DNA of 14,358 nucleotides. It comes from an uncultured Gammaproteobacteria bacterium. GTDB taxonomy: Bacteria > Pseudomonadota > Gammaproteobacteria > Pseudomonadales > UBA5518. Location: assembly GCA_903921135.1 (NCBI GenBank), contig CAIXOY010000086.1, positions 1 to 14,358 on the forward strand, given 5' to 3'. This document shows, piece by piece, positions 1-7,842 of this stretch; position 1 is the stretch's first letter, and the number at the start of each line of letters is the position of its first letter. Below the pieces are notes generated by a model. It was not told where the DNA came from. It worked only from the letters and a program-made list of their open reading frames with translations, and ran no database searches. The position numbers were made by a program, and so were the translations under genes.

Positions 1-1559
1 GCATCGACGAGGTGCTGCGCCGCGAGATGCGGCAGATGGAGTCGGCGCCGGCGTCCTCGGCGCTGATCGAGCAGTCACGGGTACGCCTCGAACGTCTCGG
101 CTTCTTCAAGGAAGTGAAGACGGAGAACAAGGCGGTCCCCGGTACGGATGACCTCATCGACGTCAACTACACGGTGGAAGAGCAGTCTTCCGGCTCGATC
201 GGAGCAAGCGTGGGCTACGCTCAGGACGCGGGCCTGATCCTTGGCGCCAACCTCCAGCAGAACAACTTCCTGGGTACTGGCAAGCAGGTGGGCATCGGCC
301 TCAACACCAGCAAGTATCAGGATCTCTACAGCTTCAACTACGTTGATCCGTACTACACCGAAGACGGCATCAGCCGCGGTTTCACGGTGTTCTACCGATC
401 AACCGACCTGAAAGAAATCAACATCGCGAGCTACACCACCGACACCATCGGTGCCAGTGTTGCGTTCGGCTACCCGATAAGTGAAACCCAGCGCCTGGGC
501 CTTACCTTCGGTATCAACCAGACGGACATCAATGCCGGTGTTGGCGCAGTGCAGGAGATCAAGGGTAGCCCCCGCCCGTGGGAGGACGCGATCGGTTACG
601 TCAACCCGGCCGACGTTGCCAACTTCGGCAGTCTCTCTTACCTGACGCCAGGGCAGTTCACGGTGGGTGATCCTCCTGCAGATTTTTTCCGCAATGGCGC
701 GCAAGACGGCTTCCTGGACCTCTACGGTGACAGCTTCTTCAACTACCTCGTCACCGGTACCTGGTCGCAATTCGCGCTGAACCGCGGCCAACTCGCGACG
801 CGGGGTTATGCCCAGAACCTGTCCCTGCAGGTTGCCACTCCCGGAAGCGATCTCAAGTATTTCAAGCTGAACTACAACGGGCAGCTCTTCATTCCCCTTT
901 GGCGGGATTTCACCATCCGTCTGCGCGCCGATCTCGGCTACGGCGACGGTTTCGGTGACACCAAGGAACTGCCCTTCTTCGAGCATTTCTACTCCGGCGG
1001 TTTCCGCTCTGTGAGGGGCTTCAAGGCCAACACGCTCGGCCCGCGCAGTTCTGTCGCGGATCTCTACGAGACACGCTCGATCCTGAACACGGCGCTGGAC
1101 GATTATCTCGGTCGTGCTTACGTCACCTGCGCGCACGAACTGGTCGATGGCAAGTACATTCCCATGACCGACTGCAAGGACCCGTCAGGCAAGCAACTGA
1201 TCGTCTCGAACCCCGCTTACTACAACAGTCGCAACAACAACGGCAACGATCCCTTCGGCGGAAACATCCTCGTCGAGGGCGGCGCGGAGCTGCTGTTCCC
1301 GATGCCCTTCATCAAGGACCAGCGCTCGGTCAGAACGGGCTTTTTCCTCGATTTCGGTAATGTTTTTGATACAAACTGCAATCCTGACCAAGTACTATGT
1401 TCAGACATCGATTTTGGTGAATTGCGGTACTCGGTCGGGTTCGGTGTGACGTGGATCACTGGCTTCGGGCCCATCACGTTCAGCCTCGCCAAGCCCATCA
1501 ACGATGAGGCCTCTGACCGGACTGAAGTCTTCCAGTTCTCGCTTGGCCAAGGCTTCTGA
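1..1559 (+). CDS. bamA: Outer membrane protein assembly factor BamA, 5'-truncated by the window edge
   Basis: BamA is the central beta-barrel of the BAM complex, which folds and inserts outer-membrane proteins. The reading frame is open from base 3 and about 518 residues remain. They cover the end of POTRA domain 5 (EVLRREMRQMES, then RLERLGFFKEV) and the whole 16-strand barrel, starting near SSGSIGASVGYAQDAG. The lid-loop motif VRGF lies at 1011-1022, within GGFRSVRGFKANTLGP. The protein ends FQFSLGQGF, with the C-terminal Phe expected for an outer-membrane barrel. Two extracellular loops each carry a Cys pair, with codons at 1128 and 1173 and at 1377 and 1398. The stop overlaps the ATG of skp by one base (TGATG), suggesting translational coupling. 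The 1351-1430 stretch is unusually AT-rich. The identification is very secure; only the N-terminal POTRA domains are missing, because of the window boundary. Confidence 0.97.
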   Translation, partial: IDEVLRREMRQMESAPASSALIEQSRVRLERLGFFKEVKTENKAVPGTDDLIDVNYTVEEQSSGSIGASVGYAQDAGLILGANLQQNNFLGTGKQVGIGLNTSKYQDLYSFNYVDPYYTEDGISRGFTVFYRSTDLKEINIASYTTDTIGASVAFGYPISETQRLGLTFGINQTDINAGVGAVQEIKGSPRPWEDAIGYVNPADVANFGSLSYLTPGQFTVGDPPADFFRNGAQDGFLDLYGDSFFNYLVTGTWSQFALNRGQLATRGYAQNLSLQVATPGSDLKYFKLNYNGQLFIPLWRDFTIRLRADLGYGDGFGDTKELPFFEHFYSGGFRSVRGFKANTLGPRSSVADLYETRSILNTALDDYLGRAYVTCAHELVDGKYIPMTDCKDPSGKQLIVSNPAYYNSRNNNGNDPFGGNILVEGGAELLFPMPFIKDQRSVRTGFFLDFGNVFDTNCNPDQVLCSDIDFGELRYSVGFGVTWITGFGPITFSLAKPINDEASDRTEVFQFSLGQGF

Positions 1560-2116
1560 TGTCGAACTTCCTGAACACTTCTGCCTGGAGCATCCACGTG
1601 AATCGGATCGGTCTTGTTGCGATCTTTGCCTGCGCGCTATCGCTGTTTTCGGGTGCCGCTGCGGCACAGGGGCGCGTCGCCGTCCTCAATCTCGAAGAAG
1701 CGGTGTTCAATACCGAAGAAGCAAAAACGCAGTTCAACGCCCTGCGCCAGACACCGGACTACACGCGCAACAAGAAAGAAGCCGAAGACATCAAGAAGCA
1801 GTACGACCAGCTCGCCGAAGAATTCAACAAGAACCGTGAAGTCATGAGCGCCGAGCAGCAGGCCGACAAGGCCAAGAAGCTGAACGACCTGCGTACCGAT
1901 CTCGAGTTCGTGGTGAAGAAACTCCAGCAATCCGAGCGTGAGGTGGCAGGTCGCGTGATGCGCGAGATGATGCCCCGCGCCAACACCGTCGTTGGTGATC
2001 TCGTGAAGACCGAAGGCATTGGCCTTCTGCTGAACTCCCAGGCGGCGCTGTATTCGGAAGCAAGCTACAGCCTGACCGCCAAGGTCACCGACAAGCTCAA
2101 CCAGAGCAAGCCCTGA
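1559..2116 (+). CDS. skp: Periplasmic chaperone Skp/OmpH
   Basis: Skp holds unfolded outer-membrane proteins in the periplasm and hands them to the BAM complex, which fits its place directly after bamA. The N-terminus carries a Sec signal peptide (VNRIGLVAIFACALSLFSG, then AAAAQ) with probable cleavage near residue 36. The mature protein begins GRVAVLNLEEAVFNTEEA, the usual start of the OmpH fold. It then has a long charged helical section (about residues 55-135, rich in Lys, Glu and Gln) that forms the tentacles. The start is uncertain. The ATG at 1559 overlaps the bamA stop and has AAGG six bases upstream. A GTG at 1598 has GGAG seven bases upstream and would give a more compact signal peptide (172 residues in total instead of 185). 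The family call is firm; the start is not. Confidence 0.93.
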   Translation: MSNFLNTSAWSIHVNRIGLVAIFACALSLFSGAAAAQGRVAVLNLEEAVFNTEEAKTQFNALRQTPDYTRNKKEAEDIKKQYDQLAEEFNKNREVMSAEQQADKAKKLNDLRTDLEFVVKKLQQSEREVAGRVMREMMPRANTVVGDLVKTEGIGLLLNSQAALYSEASYSLTAKVTDKLNQSKP

Positions 2117-2129
2117 CCGGAACTCCTTC

Positions 2130-2153
2130 CGCGCCCGGATCCAACCGGGCGCG
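2130..2153 (+). promoter_or_regulatory. Perfect 9-bp hairpin in the skp-fabZ gap
   Basis: The arms 2130-2138 (CGCGCCCGG) and 2145-2153 (CCGGGCGCG) are perfectly complementary around a 6-base loop. The stem is almost all G and C and begins 13 bases after the skp stop. No T-run follows, so it does not look like a standard intrinsic terminator. It could stabilise the 3' end of the bamA-skp message or act as an attenuator or processing site. It sits where lpxD is normally found. The pairing is directly visible; any role is inferred. Confidence 0.6.
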
Positions 2154-2222
2154 AACTGGGCAGCTTTCGCCTCAGCGTTCTCTCACGACCACGCGCCCTG
2201 CGCCTGCCGAGGTAACGCAACG

Positions 2223-2663
2223 ATGCTCATGGACGTCAACGAGATCCGCGAGCATCTCCCCCACCGTTATCCATTTCTGCTGGTAGACCGGGTGGTTGCC
2301 CTGGAGTGCGGCAAGTCCATCACGGCTTACAAAAACGTGACAGTGAACGAGCCCTTTTTCGACGGTCATTTTCCCGACAAGCCCATCATGCCCGGCGTAC
2401 TGATCGTTGAGGCAATGGCACAGGCGGCCGGCATACTGGGCTTCAAGACGATGGGAAAGAAACCAGCGGACGGTTCCATCTACCTCTTTGTGGGCGCCGA
2501 TGACCTCCGCTTCAAGCGGCCCGTGGTGCCCGGTGATCGTCTGCAACTCGACGCCACCATCCTCGCGGAGAAGCGCGGTATCTGGAAGTTCGAGTGCCGG
2601 GCCTCGGTGGAAGGCGAACTCGCTTGCTCGGCGACCATCCTCTGCGCCGATCGCAAGCGTTGA
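2223..2663 (+). CDS. fabZ: (3R)-hydroxyacyl-ACP dehydratase FabZ
   Basis: FabZ dehydrates beta-hydroxyacyl-ACP to trans-2-enoyl-ACP in the fatty acid elongation cycle, in the cytoplasm. The 146-residue product has the normal length and the hot-dog fold signature. It starts with IREHLPHRYPFLLVDRV. The catalytic His is H49 in FFDGHFPDKPIMPGV, and the catalytic Glu is E63 in VLIVEAMAQAAG. The conserved F-x-G-x-D-x-x-x-F segment appears as FVGADDLRFKRPVVPGD. The start at 2223 has GAGG ten bases upstream; an ATG at 2229 is a possible alternative. In related genomes fabZ lies between lpxD and lpxA and competes with LpxC or LpxA for hydroxymyristoyl-ACP. Here neither neighbour is present: skp precedes it after a 106-base gap and rnhB follows after 16 bases. 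Confidence 0.97.
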   Translation: MLMDVNEIREHLPHRYPFLLVDRVVALECGKSITAYKNVTVNEPFFDGHFPDKPIMPGVLIVEAMAQAAGILGFKTMGKKPADGSIYLFVGADDLRFKRPVVPGDRLQLDATILAEKRGIWKFECRASVEGELACSATILCADRKR

Positions 2664-2681
2664 TCCTGCCCGCGGCAGGAT
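2663..2681 (+). promoter_or_regulatory. 8-bp hairpin spanning the fabZ stop and rnhB start
   Basis: The arms 2663-2670 (ATCCTGCC) and 2674-2681 (GGCAGGAT) pair perfectly around the 3-base loop CGC. The 5' arm begins on the last base of the fabZ stop codon. The 3' arm holds the only purine-rich stretch before rnhB (GGCAGG) and the first two bases of its ATG. Folded, it would hide the rnhB initiation region; a ribosome terminating on fabZ would melt it. This predicts translational coupling of rnhB to fabZ. The pairing is seen directly; the coupling is inference. Confidence 0.55.
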
Positions 2682-3345
2682 GTCTCCCGTACCTGTAGCA
2701 CCGCATCCCGCTGTTTCCCGCACGGGAGACTGGGCTGGCCTCGTTGTCGGTCATCGTCTGGTTGCAGGTGTGGATGAGGCCGGTCGCGGGCCGCTCGCGG
2801 GGGACGTCGTCGCGGCTGCCGTGATTCTTCCCGCTGATGCGGCGCTTCCCGGCCTTGCCGACTCCAAGAAGCTCACTGCAAGCGCGCGCGAACGGCTTGC
2901 CGTAGCGATCCGCACGCACGCTCTGGCGTGGGCGGTGGGCCGCGCGAGCCCCGCCGAGATAGACGTACTCAACATCCTCCACGCCAGCCTTCTCGCGATG
3001 CGCCGCGCCGTCGAAGCGCTCCATCAGTCGCCGCAGTTCGTACTCGTCGACGGCAACCGTTGCCCGCAGTGGCCCTATGCCTGCGCTCCCGTCATCGGTG
3101 GGGATGCGCGAGTGCCTGCTATCAGCGCAGCGTCGATCCTTGCGAAAGTCTGTCGCGACGCCGATCTCGCGTGTCTGGAGCAGCAGTACCCGGGCTACGG
3201 CTTTGCTGTACACAAAGGCTATCCCACGCCGATGCACCTCGAAGCACTTGCGCGTCTGGGGCCGTCGCCGGTGCATCGCATGTCCTTTGCGCCCGTCCGC
3301 GCTGCAGCGGCACAATGCCTTCCGGAATCCGGGGGTCCCAGATGA
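2680..3345 (+). CDS. rnhB: Ribonuclease HII
   Basis: RNase HII cuts the RNA strand of RNA-DNA hybrids and starts removal of single ribonucleotides misincorporated into DNA. The 221-residue product shows the family motifs in order. LVAGVDEAGRGPLAG carries the catalytic D32 and E33. It is followed by GLADSKKL, then VLVDGNRCP with the catalytic D124, then VPAISAASILAKVCRD with D160, and finally GYGFAVHKGYPTPMH. The ATG at 2680 is the only usual start codon upstream of the first catalytic motif in this frame. It gives an N-terminal tail about 15 residues longer than in E. coli. No well-spaced Shine-Dalgarno is visible, and the start lies in a hairpin with the fabZ stop. The stop overlaps the dnaE ATG (ATGA), so rnhB and dnaE are likely translated together. 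Confidence 0.96.
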   Translation: MSPVPVAPHPAVSRTGDWAGLVVGHRLVAGVDEAGRGPLAGDVVAAAVILPADAALPGLADSKKLTASARERLAVAIRTHALAWAVGRASPAEIDVLNILHASLLAMRRAVEALHQSPQFVLVDGNRCPQWPYACAPVIGGDARVPAISAASILAKVCRDADLACLEQQYPGYGFAVHKGYPTPMHLEALARLGPSPVHRMSFAPVRAAAAQCLPESGGPR

Positions 3346-6300
3346 GTGTTTCCTTCGTCCACCTGCGGCTGCATTCCGAGTACTCGCTTGTCGACGGGCT
3401 GGTGCGTATCGAGGAGCTCGCGGAGCGTTGTGCCGAGCTAGGCATGCCGGCCGTCGCCCTCACGGATTTCTCCAATCTGTTCGGCCTTATCAAGTTCTAC
3501 AAGGAAGCCTCCGCGGCAGGCATCAAGGCCATCGCGGGCAGCGATGTGCTGATCGACGATGCGGGAGCAGTGCACCCTCTGACGCTGCTGGTGGCATCCC
3601 GCGCGGGGTATCGCAACCTGATGCGCCTCTTGTCCCGGGCGTGGCTCGAGGGCCAGCAACTCGGAAAGCCCGTGGTGCGACGAGGCTGGTTGCAGGGGAG
3701 TACCGAAGGCCTTCTCGCGCTGTCTGGCGGGCGTGATGGTGCTGTCGGGCAGCTCCTGCTGGCGGGCAAGTCCGCGCAGGCAGAGCAAACTCTCCAAGGC
3801 TGGATGCAGGATTTCCCCGACGCCTTCTATCTTGAACTCTGCCGCACCGGACGTCCGCAGGAGGAGGATTACCTCCACCTCGCTGTCGAGTTGGCGGCCA
3901 GTTCCGGTTGTCCGGTGGTGGCCACGAACGATGTGCGCTTTCTCGCGCGTGAGGATTTCGAGGCACACGAGGCCCGAGTCTGCATCCAGGAGGGCAGGGC
4001 GCTGGCGGATCCGCGGCGCCCTCGCAGTTACAGCCAGTTCCAGTACCTGCGTCCGGCAGAGGAAATGCAGGCACTGTTCGCCGATCTGCCCGAGGCCCTC
4101 GAAAACACGGTGGAAATCGCGCGTCGCTGCACGCTCACCATCGAACTCGGGAAGTACCACCTTCCGGACTATCCGGTTCCCGAAGGTGACACCCCCGAAC
4201 TCTACCTTGAGCGCCGGTCTGCGCAGGGGCTCGCAGCGCGATTGTCTGGCATGGTCCGGCCCGTTGCCGATGTCCACACCTACGAAGAGCGCCTTGCCTT
4301 CGAGCTGAAGACGATCAACTCGATGGGCTTCGCGGGCTACTTCCTCATCGTGATGGACTTCATTGCCTGGGCCAAGAACAACGGCGTGCCCGTGGGGCCG
4401 GGCCGGGGATCGGGCGCGGGCTCGCTGGTGGCTTACGCGCTGGGGATCACGGATCTGGATCCTCTGGCCTACAACCTTCTCTTCGAGAGATTCCTCAATC
4501 CCGAGCGTGTCTCCCTGCCCGACTTCGACGTCGACTTCTGCATGGAGGGGCGGGACCGGGTCATCTCCTACGTCGCCGAAACCTATGGGCGGGATGCGGT
4601 GTCGCAGATCATCACCTTCGGCACCATGGCCGCCAAGGCCGTGGTGCGCGACGTCGCGCGCGTGCAGGGCAAACCTTACGGCCTCGCGGACAAGCTCTCG
4701 AAGATGATTCCCTTCGAAGTCGGCATGACTCTCGAAAAGGCCATGGCACAGGAGCAGCCGCTGCGTGATTTCGTGGCGCAGAACGAGGACGTCTCCGAGA
4801 TCATGGAGATGGCCTTCAAGCTCGAAGGCATCGCGCGCAACGCAGGCAAGCACGCCGGCGGCGTGGTGATCGCTCCCACCACGCTCACGGATTTCTCGCC
4901 GCTCTATGCAGACGACACGGGCAGCGGCCCCGTCACCCATTACGACAAGGACGACGTCGAGTCCGTGGGGCTGGTGAAGTTCGACTTCCTCGGTCTGCGC
5001 ACGCTCACGATCATCGACTGGGCTCTGGACATCATCAACGCATCGCGCGCGCGCAAGGGCGAAACGCCCGTCGATATCAACACCATTCCCCTCGATGACG
5101 CATCGACCTTCGGCATGCTGTGCCGCGGCGAGACCACTGCCGTGTTCCAGCTCGAATCGCGCGGCATGAAAGAGTTGATCAAGCGCCTGCAGCCCAGTTG
5201 CTTCGAGGACATCGTGGCGCTGGTTGCGCTGTTCCGCCCCGGCCCCCTGCAGTCGGGCATGGTCGACGATTTCATCGACCGCAAGCATGGCCGTGCCGTG
5301 GTGCGCTATCCGCATCCACTTCTCGAACCCATTCTCGACAACACCTACGGCGTGATCCTCTACCAGGAGCAGGTGATGCAGATCGCGCAGGTGCTGGCGC
5401 GCTACACCCTGGGTGGCGCAGACCTGCTGCGACGCGCGATGGGCAAGAAGAAGCCCGAGGAGATGGCCAAGCAGCGCGAGATTTTCATGGCCGGTGCGCG
5501 CGACAACAGCATCGAGCCGGAGCTCGCCGGATCCATCTTCGACCTCATGGAGAAATTCGCGGGCTACGGCTTCAACAAATCGCACTCCGCCGCGTATGCG
5601 CTGGTCTCCTACCAGACCGCCTGGCTCAAGATGCGTTACCCCGCGGAATTCATGGCCGCGGTGCTCTCCTCCGAAATGCACAACACCGACAAGGTCGTGG
5701 TGCTGGTAGAGGAGTGCCGCCACATGCGGCTGCCTCTGGTGCTGCCCGACGTGAACGCAAGCGAGTTCCGTTTCACCGTGAATGCGACGGGTGAGATCGT
5801 CTACGGGCTGGGCGCCATCAAGGGTATCGGCGAGGGGCCGGTGGAGAGCCTGGCCGATGCACGCGCCAAGGACGGGCCCTTCCTTGATCTTTTCGATTTC
5901 TGTCGCCGCACCGACCCCAAGCGCGTCAACAAGCGTGCGCTGGAGGCACTGATCCGCTCCGGTGCGATGGACGGTCTTGGCGCGCCGCGGCAGGTCCTCA
6001 TGGCCGCCATGCCGGAGGCGCTCAAGGCGGCCGAGCAACAGGCGCGCAATCACAACGTGGGGTTGGTGGACCTGTTCGGCGATGCAGTCGGCAGTGCGAC
6101 GGGCAGTAATGAGAACCCTGACCCTTATCTTGCCTATGCCTTTGCGCCTGCCTGGAGCGTCAAGGAGCGGCTCCGCGGCGAGCGGGATACCCTCGGGCTC
6201 TACGTGACGGGGCACCCCATCGACGACTATGCGGCCGAAGTAGCGCGCTTCACGCGCAACAGGATCGCGGGCCTTCGACCTTCGGATGAACCCCAGCGGG

Positions 6301-6803
6301 TCGTGGGTCTGGTGGTCGGCCTGCGCACCATGAAAAGCAAGAAAGGCGAGGACATCGCCTTCGTGCAGCTCGACGATCGCACCGCCCGCATCGAGGTGTC
6401 GCTGTTTGCCGACACCTATCGCAGTTGCCGCGAGTTCGTGGTTCCGGACAGCTTCCTCGTGGTCGAGGGCAGCGTCAGTGTGGACGAGTTCTCCGGCGGT
6501 GGGCTGAGGATGAGAGCGCAGGAGGCTTACACGCTGGCCGAAGCCCGACGCCGATTTGCGAGGGAACTCGTGCTGCGCCTCGCCGAAGCCCAGTTCACGG
6601 CGGATTTCGTCACGCAGTTCGGCGCGTTGATGGGCGGCTGGCGCACGCGCGGAGGCTGCCCCGTGCGCATCGTTTACACCGGAAGCGGAGCGCAGGCCGA
6701 CATCACCCTGGGCGAACAGTGGCGGGTGCCCCCCACAGACGAGGCGCTCGGCCGTTTGCGCGAGCGTTTCGGCCCCGAGAACGTCACCCTTTCCTATGGT
6801 TGA
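3342..6803 (+). CDS. dnaE: DNA polymerase III subunit alpha
   Basis: This is the replicative polymerase catalytic subunit. The 1153-residue length is close to that of E. coli DnaE (1160). An N-terminal PHP domain (about residues 5-270) opens with HLRLHSEYSLVDG. The Arg in HLRLH replaces the second His of the metal-binding HxH seen in PHP domains with proofreading activity, as in E. coli, so proofreading probably depends on DnaQ elsewhere. The palm holds the catalytic aspartates D396 and D398 in PDFDVDFCMEGRD and D548 in KFDFLGLRTL. The active-site region also shows GPGRGSGAGSLVAYALGI. An internal clamp-binding motif is likely at GLVDLF (907-912). A C-terminal OB-fold domain (about 985-1065) begins RVVGLVVGLRTMKSKKG. 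The ATG at 3342 overlaps the rnhB stop and is preceded by GGGGGT. Confidence 0.98.
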   Translation: MSVSFVHLRLHSEYSLVDGLVRIEELAERCAELGMPAVALTDFSNLFGLIKFYKEASAAGIKAIAGSDVLIDDAGAVHPLTLLVASRAGYRNLMRLLSRAWLEGQQLGKPVVRRGWLQGSTEGLLALSGGRDGAVGQLLLAGKSAQAEQTLQGWMQDFPDAFYLELCRTGRPQEEDYLHLAVELAASSGCPVVATNDVRFLAREDFEAHEARVCIQEGRALADPRRPRSYSQFQYLRPAEEMQALFADLPEALENTVEIARRCTLTIELGKYHLPDYPVPEGDTPELYLERRSAQGLAARLSGMVRPVADVHTYEERLAFELKTINSMGFAGYFLIVMDFIAWAKNNGVPVGPGRGSGAGSLVAYALGITDLDPLAYNLLFERFLNPERVSLPDFDVDFCMEGRDRVISYVAETYGRDAVSQIITFGTMAAKAVVRDVARVQGKPYGLADKLSKMIPFEVGMTLEKAMAQEQPLRDFVAQNEDVSEIMEMAFKLEGIARNAGKHAGGVVIAPTTLTDFSPLYADDTGSGPVTHYDKDDVESVGLVKFDFLGLRTLTIIDWALDIINASRARKGETPVDINTIPLDDASTFGMLCRGETTAVFQLESRGMKELIKRLQPSCFEDIVALVALFRPGPLQSGMVDDFIDRKHGRAVVRYPHPLLEPILDNTYGVILYQEQVMQIAQVLARYTLGGADLLRRAMGKKKPEEMAKQREIFMAGARDNSIEPELAGSIFDLMEKFAGYGFNKSHSAAYALVSYQTAWLKMRYPAEFMAAVLSSEMHNTDKVVVLVEECRHMRLPLVLPDVNASEFRFTVNATGEIVYGLGAIKGIGEGPVESLADARAKDGPFLDLFDFCRRTDPKRVNKRALEALIRSGAMDGLGAPRQVLMAAMPEALKAAEQQARNHNVGLVDLFGDAVGSATGSNENPDPYLAYAFAPAWSVKERLRGERDTLGLYVTGHPIDDYAAEVARFTRNRIAGLRPSDEPQRVVGLVVGLRTMKSKKGEDIAFVQLDDRTARIEVSLFADTYRSCREFVVPDSFLVVEGSVSVDEFSGGGLRMRAQEAYTLAEARRRFARELVLRLAEAQFTADFVTQFGALMGGWRTRGGCPVRIVYTGSGAQADITLGEQWRVPPTDEALGRLRERFGPENVTLSYG

Positions 6804-6886
6804 GGCGCGGCCCGGGTGCGTGGAATTTTGACGGTCGGATTGCTAAGCTCAGCGCCCGCTCCGCGTGGCAAGGCCGTTCTTCCGCG

Positions 6887-7837
6887 ATGAACCCCAATTT
6901 CCTCGATTTCGAACAGCCGATCGCCGAACTCGAAGCGCGCATCGAAGAGCTCCGCCTCGTGGGCAACGATGCCGGCATCAGCATCACCGACGAGATCGAG
7001 AAACTCCGCGGCAAGAGCGAGCGTCTCACCGACAAAATCTACGGCGCTCTGACGCCCTGGCAGATCGTGAAGGTGGCGCGGCATCCACGGCGCCCCTACA
7101 CCAGCGATTACATCGAGCGAATCTGCACGGATTTCGACGAACTCCACGGCGACCGGCGCTTCGGCGATGACGCTGCGATCATCGGCGGCATCGGGCGTAT
7201 CGATGGCCGTCCCGTCATGCTGATCGGCCAGGAGAAGGGCCGCAGTGTCCAGGAGAAAGTGCGCCGCAACTTCGGGATGCCCAAGCCGGAGGGCTACCGT
7301 AAGGCGCTGCGGCTGATGGAACTCGCCGAGCGTTTCCGTCTCCCCGTGGTCACCCTTATCGACACCCCCGGCGCCTACCCGGGCATCGATTCCGAGGAGC
7401 GCGGCATCAGCGAGGCGATCGCGCAGAATCTTGCCGTGATGTCGCGGCTCTCGACGCCGATCGTCTGCGTGGTGATCGGGGAGGGCAGTTCCGGTGGCGC
7501 GCTCGGCATCGGGGTGGGCGACCACCTGGCCATGCTCCAGTACGCCACCTACTTCGTCATCTCTCCCGAGGGATGCGCGAACATCATCTGGAAGACCACG
7601 GACAAGGCGCCTGAGGCGGCCGAGGCGATGGGCGTCACCTCGACCGTGCTGCAGGAGCTGGGCATCGTGGACGCAACGATTCCGGAGCCGCGTGGTGGCG
7701 CTCACCGTGATCCTGACACAGTGGCGAACCGCGTTCGGGAGCACCTCATCGCGCAACTCGATCGCCTTGCTGGGATCCCCCACGAGGAGTTGCTGGAGGC
7801 CCGGTTCCGGAGGCTCATGTCCTTCGGCAGTCGCTGA
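6887..7837 (+). CDS. accA: Acetyl-CoA carboxylase carboxyltransferase subunit alpha
   Basis: AccA forms the alpha2-beta2 carboxyltransferase with AccD. It transfers carboxyl groups from carboxybiotin on AccB to acetyl-CoA, giving malonyl-CoA for fatty acid synthesis. The 316-residue product matches the E. coli length (319). It opens with MNPNFLDFEQPIAELEARIEE, an alpha-helical N-terminus. The crotonase-like core follows with ALTPWQIVKVARHPRRPYT, RFGDDAAIIGGIG, DTPGAYPG (159-166) and GEGSSGGALGIG (198-209), the last part of the oxyanion-hole region. It lies 83 bases after dnaE and 5 bases before tilS. The ribosome-binding site before the ATG is weak (AAGG about 13 bases upstream). The dnaE-accA order is typical of Gammaproteobacteria. 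Confidence 0.97.
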   Translation: MNPNFLDFEQPIAELEARIEELRLVGNDAGISITDEIEKLRGKSERLTDKIYGALTPWQIVKVARHPRRPYTSDYIERICTDFDELHGDRRFGDDAAIIGGIGRIDGRPVMLIGQEKGRSVQEKVRRNFGMPKPEGYRKALRLMELAERFRLPVVTLIDTPGAYPGIDSEERGISEAIAQNLAVMSRLSTPIVCVVIGEGSSGGALGIGVGDHLAMLQYATYFVISPEGCANIIWKTTDKAPEAAEAMGVTSTVLQELGIVDATIPEPRGGAHRDPDTVANRVREHLIAQLDRLAGIPHEELLEARFRRLMSFGSR

Positions 7838-7842
7838 GCGCC

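Noticed and set aside
399..1136. A 245-codon minus-strand frame inside bamA
   Set aside because: It mirrors the codon bias of the bamA frame and shows no recognisable domain or ribosome-binding site.
3438..6215. A 925-codon open frame on the minus strand across dnaE
   Set aside because: It is antisense to a clearly conserved dnaE, its translation is low-complexity (rich in His, Arg and Glu), and it has no family motifs. Long antisense frames are expected in GC-rich genes.
6828..6850. Possible promoter upstream of accA (TTGACG at 6828-6833)
   Set aside because: No acceptable -10 box lies at 16-18 bases; the nearest TAAGCT is only 10 bases away.
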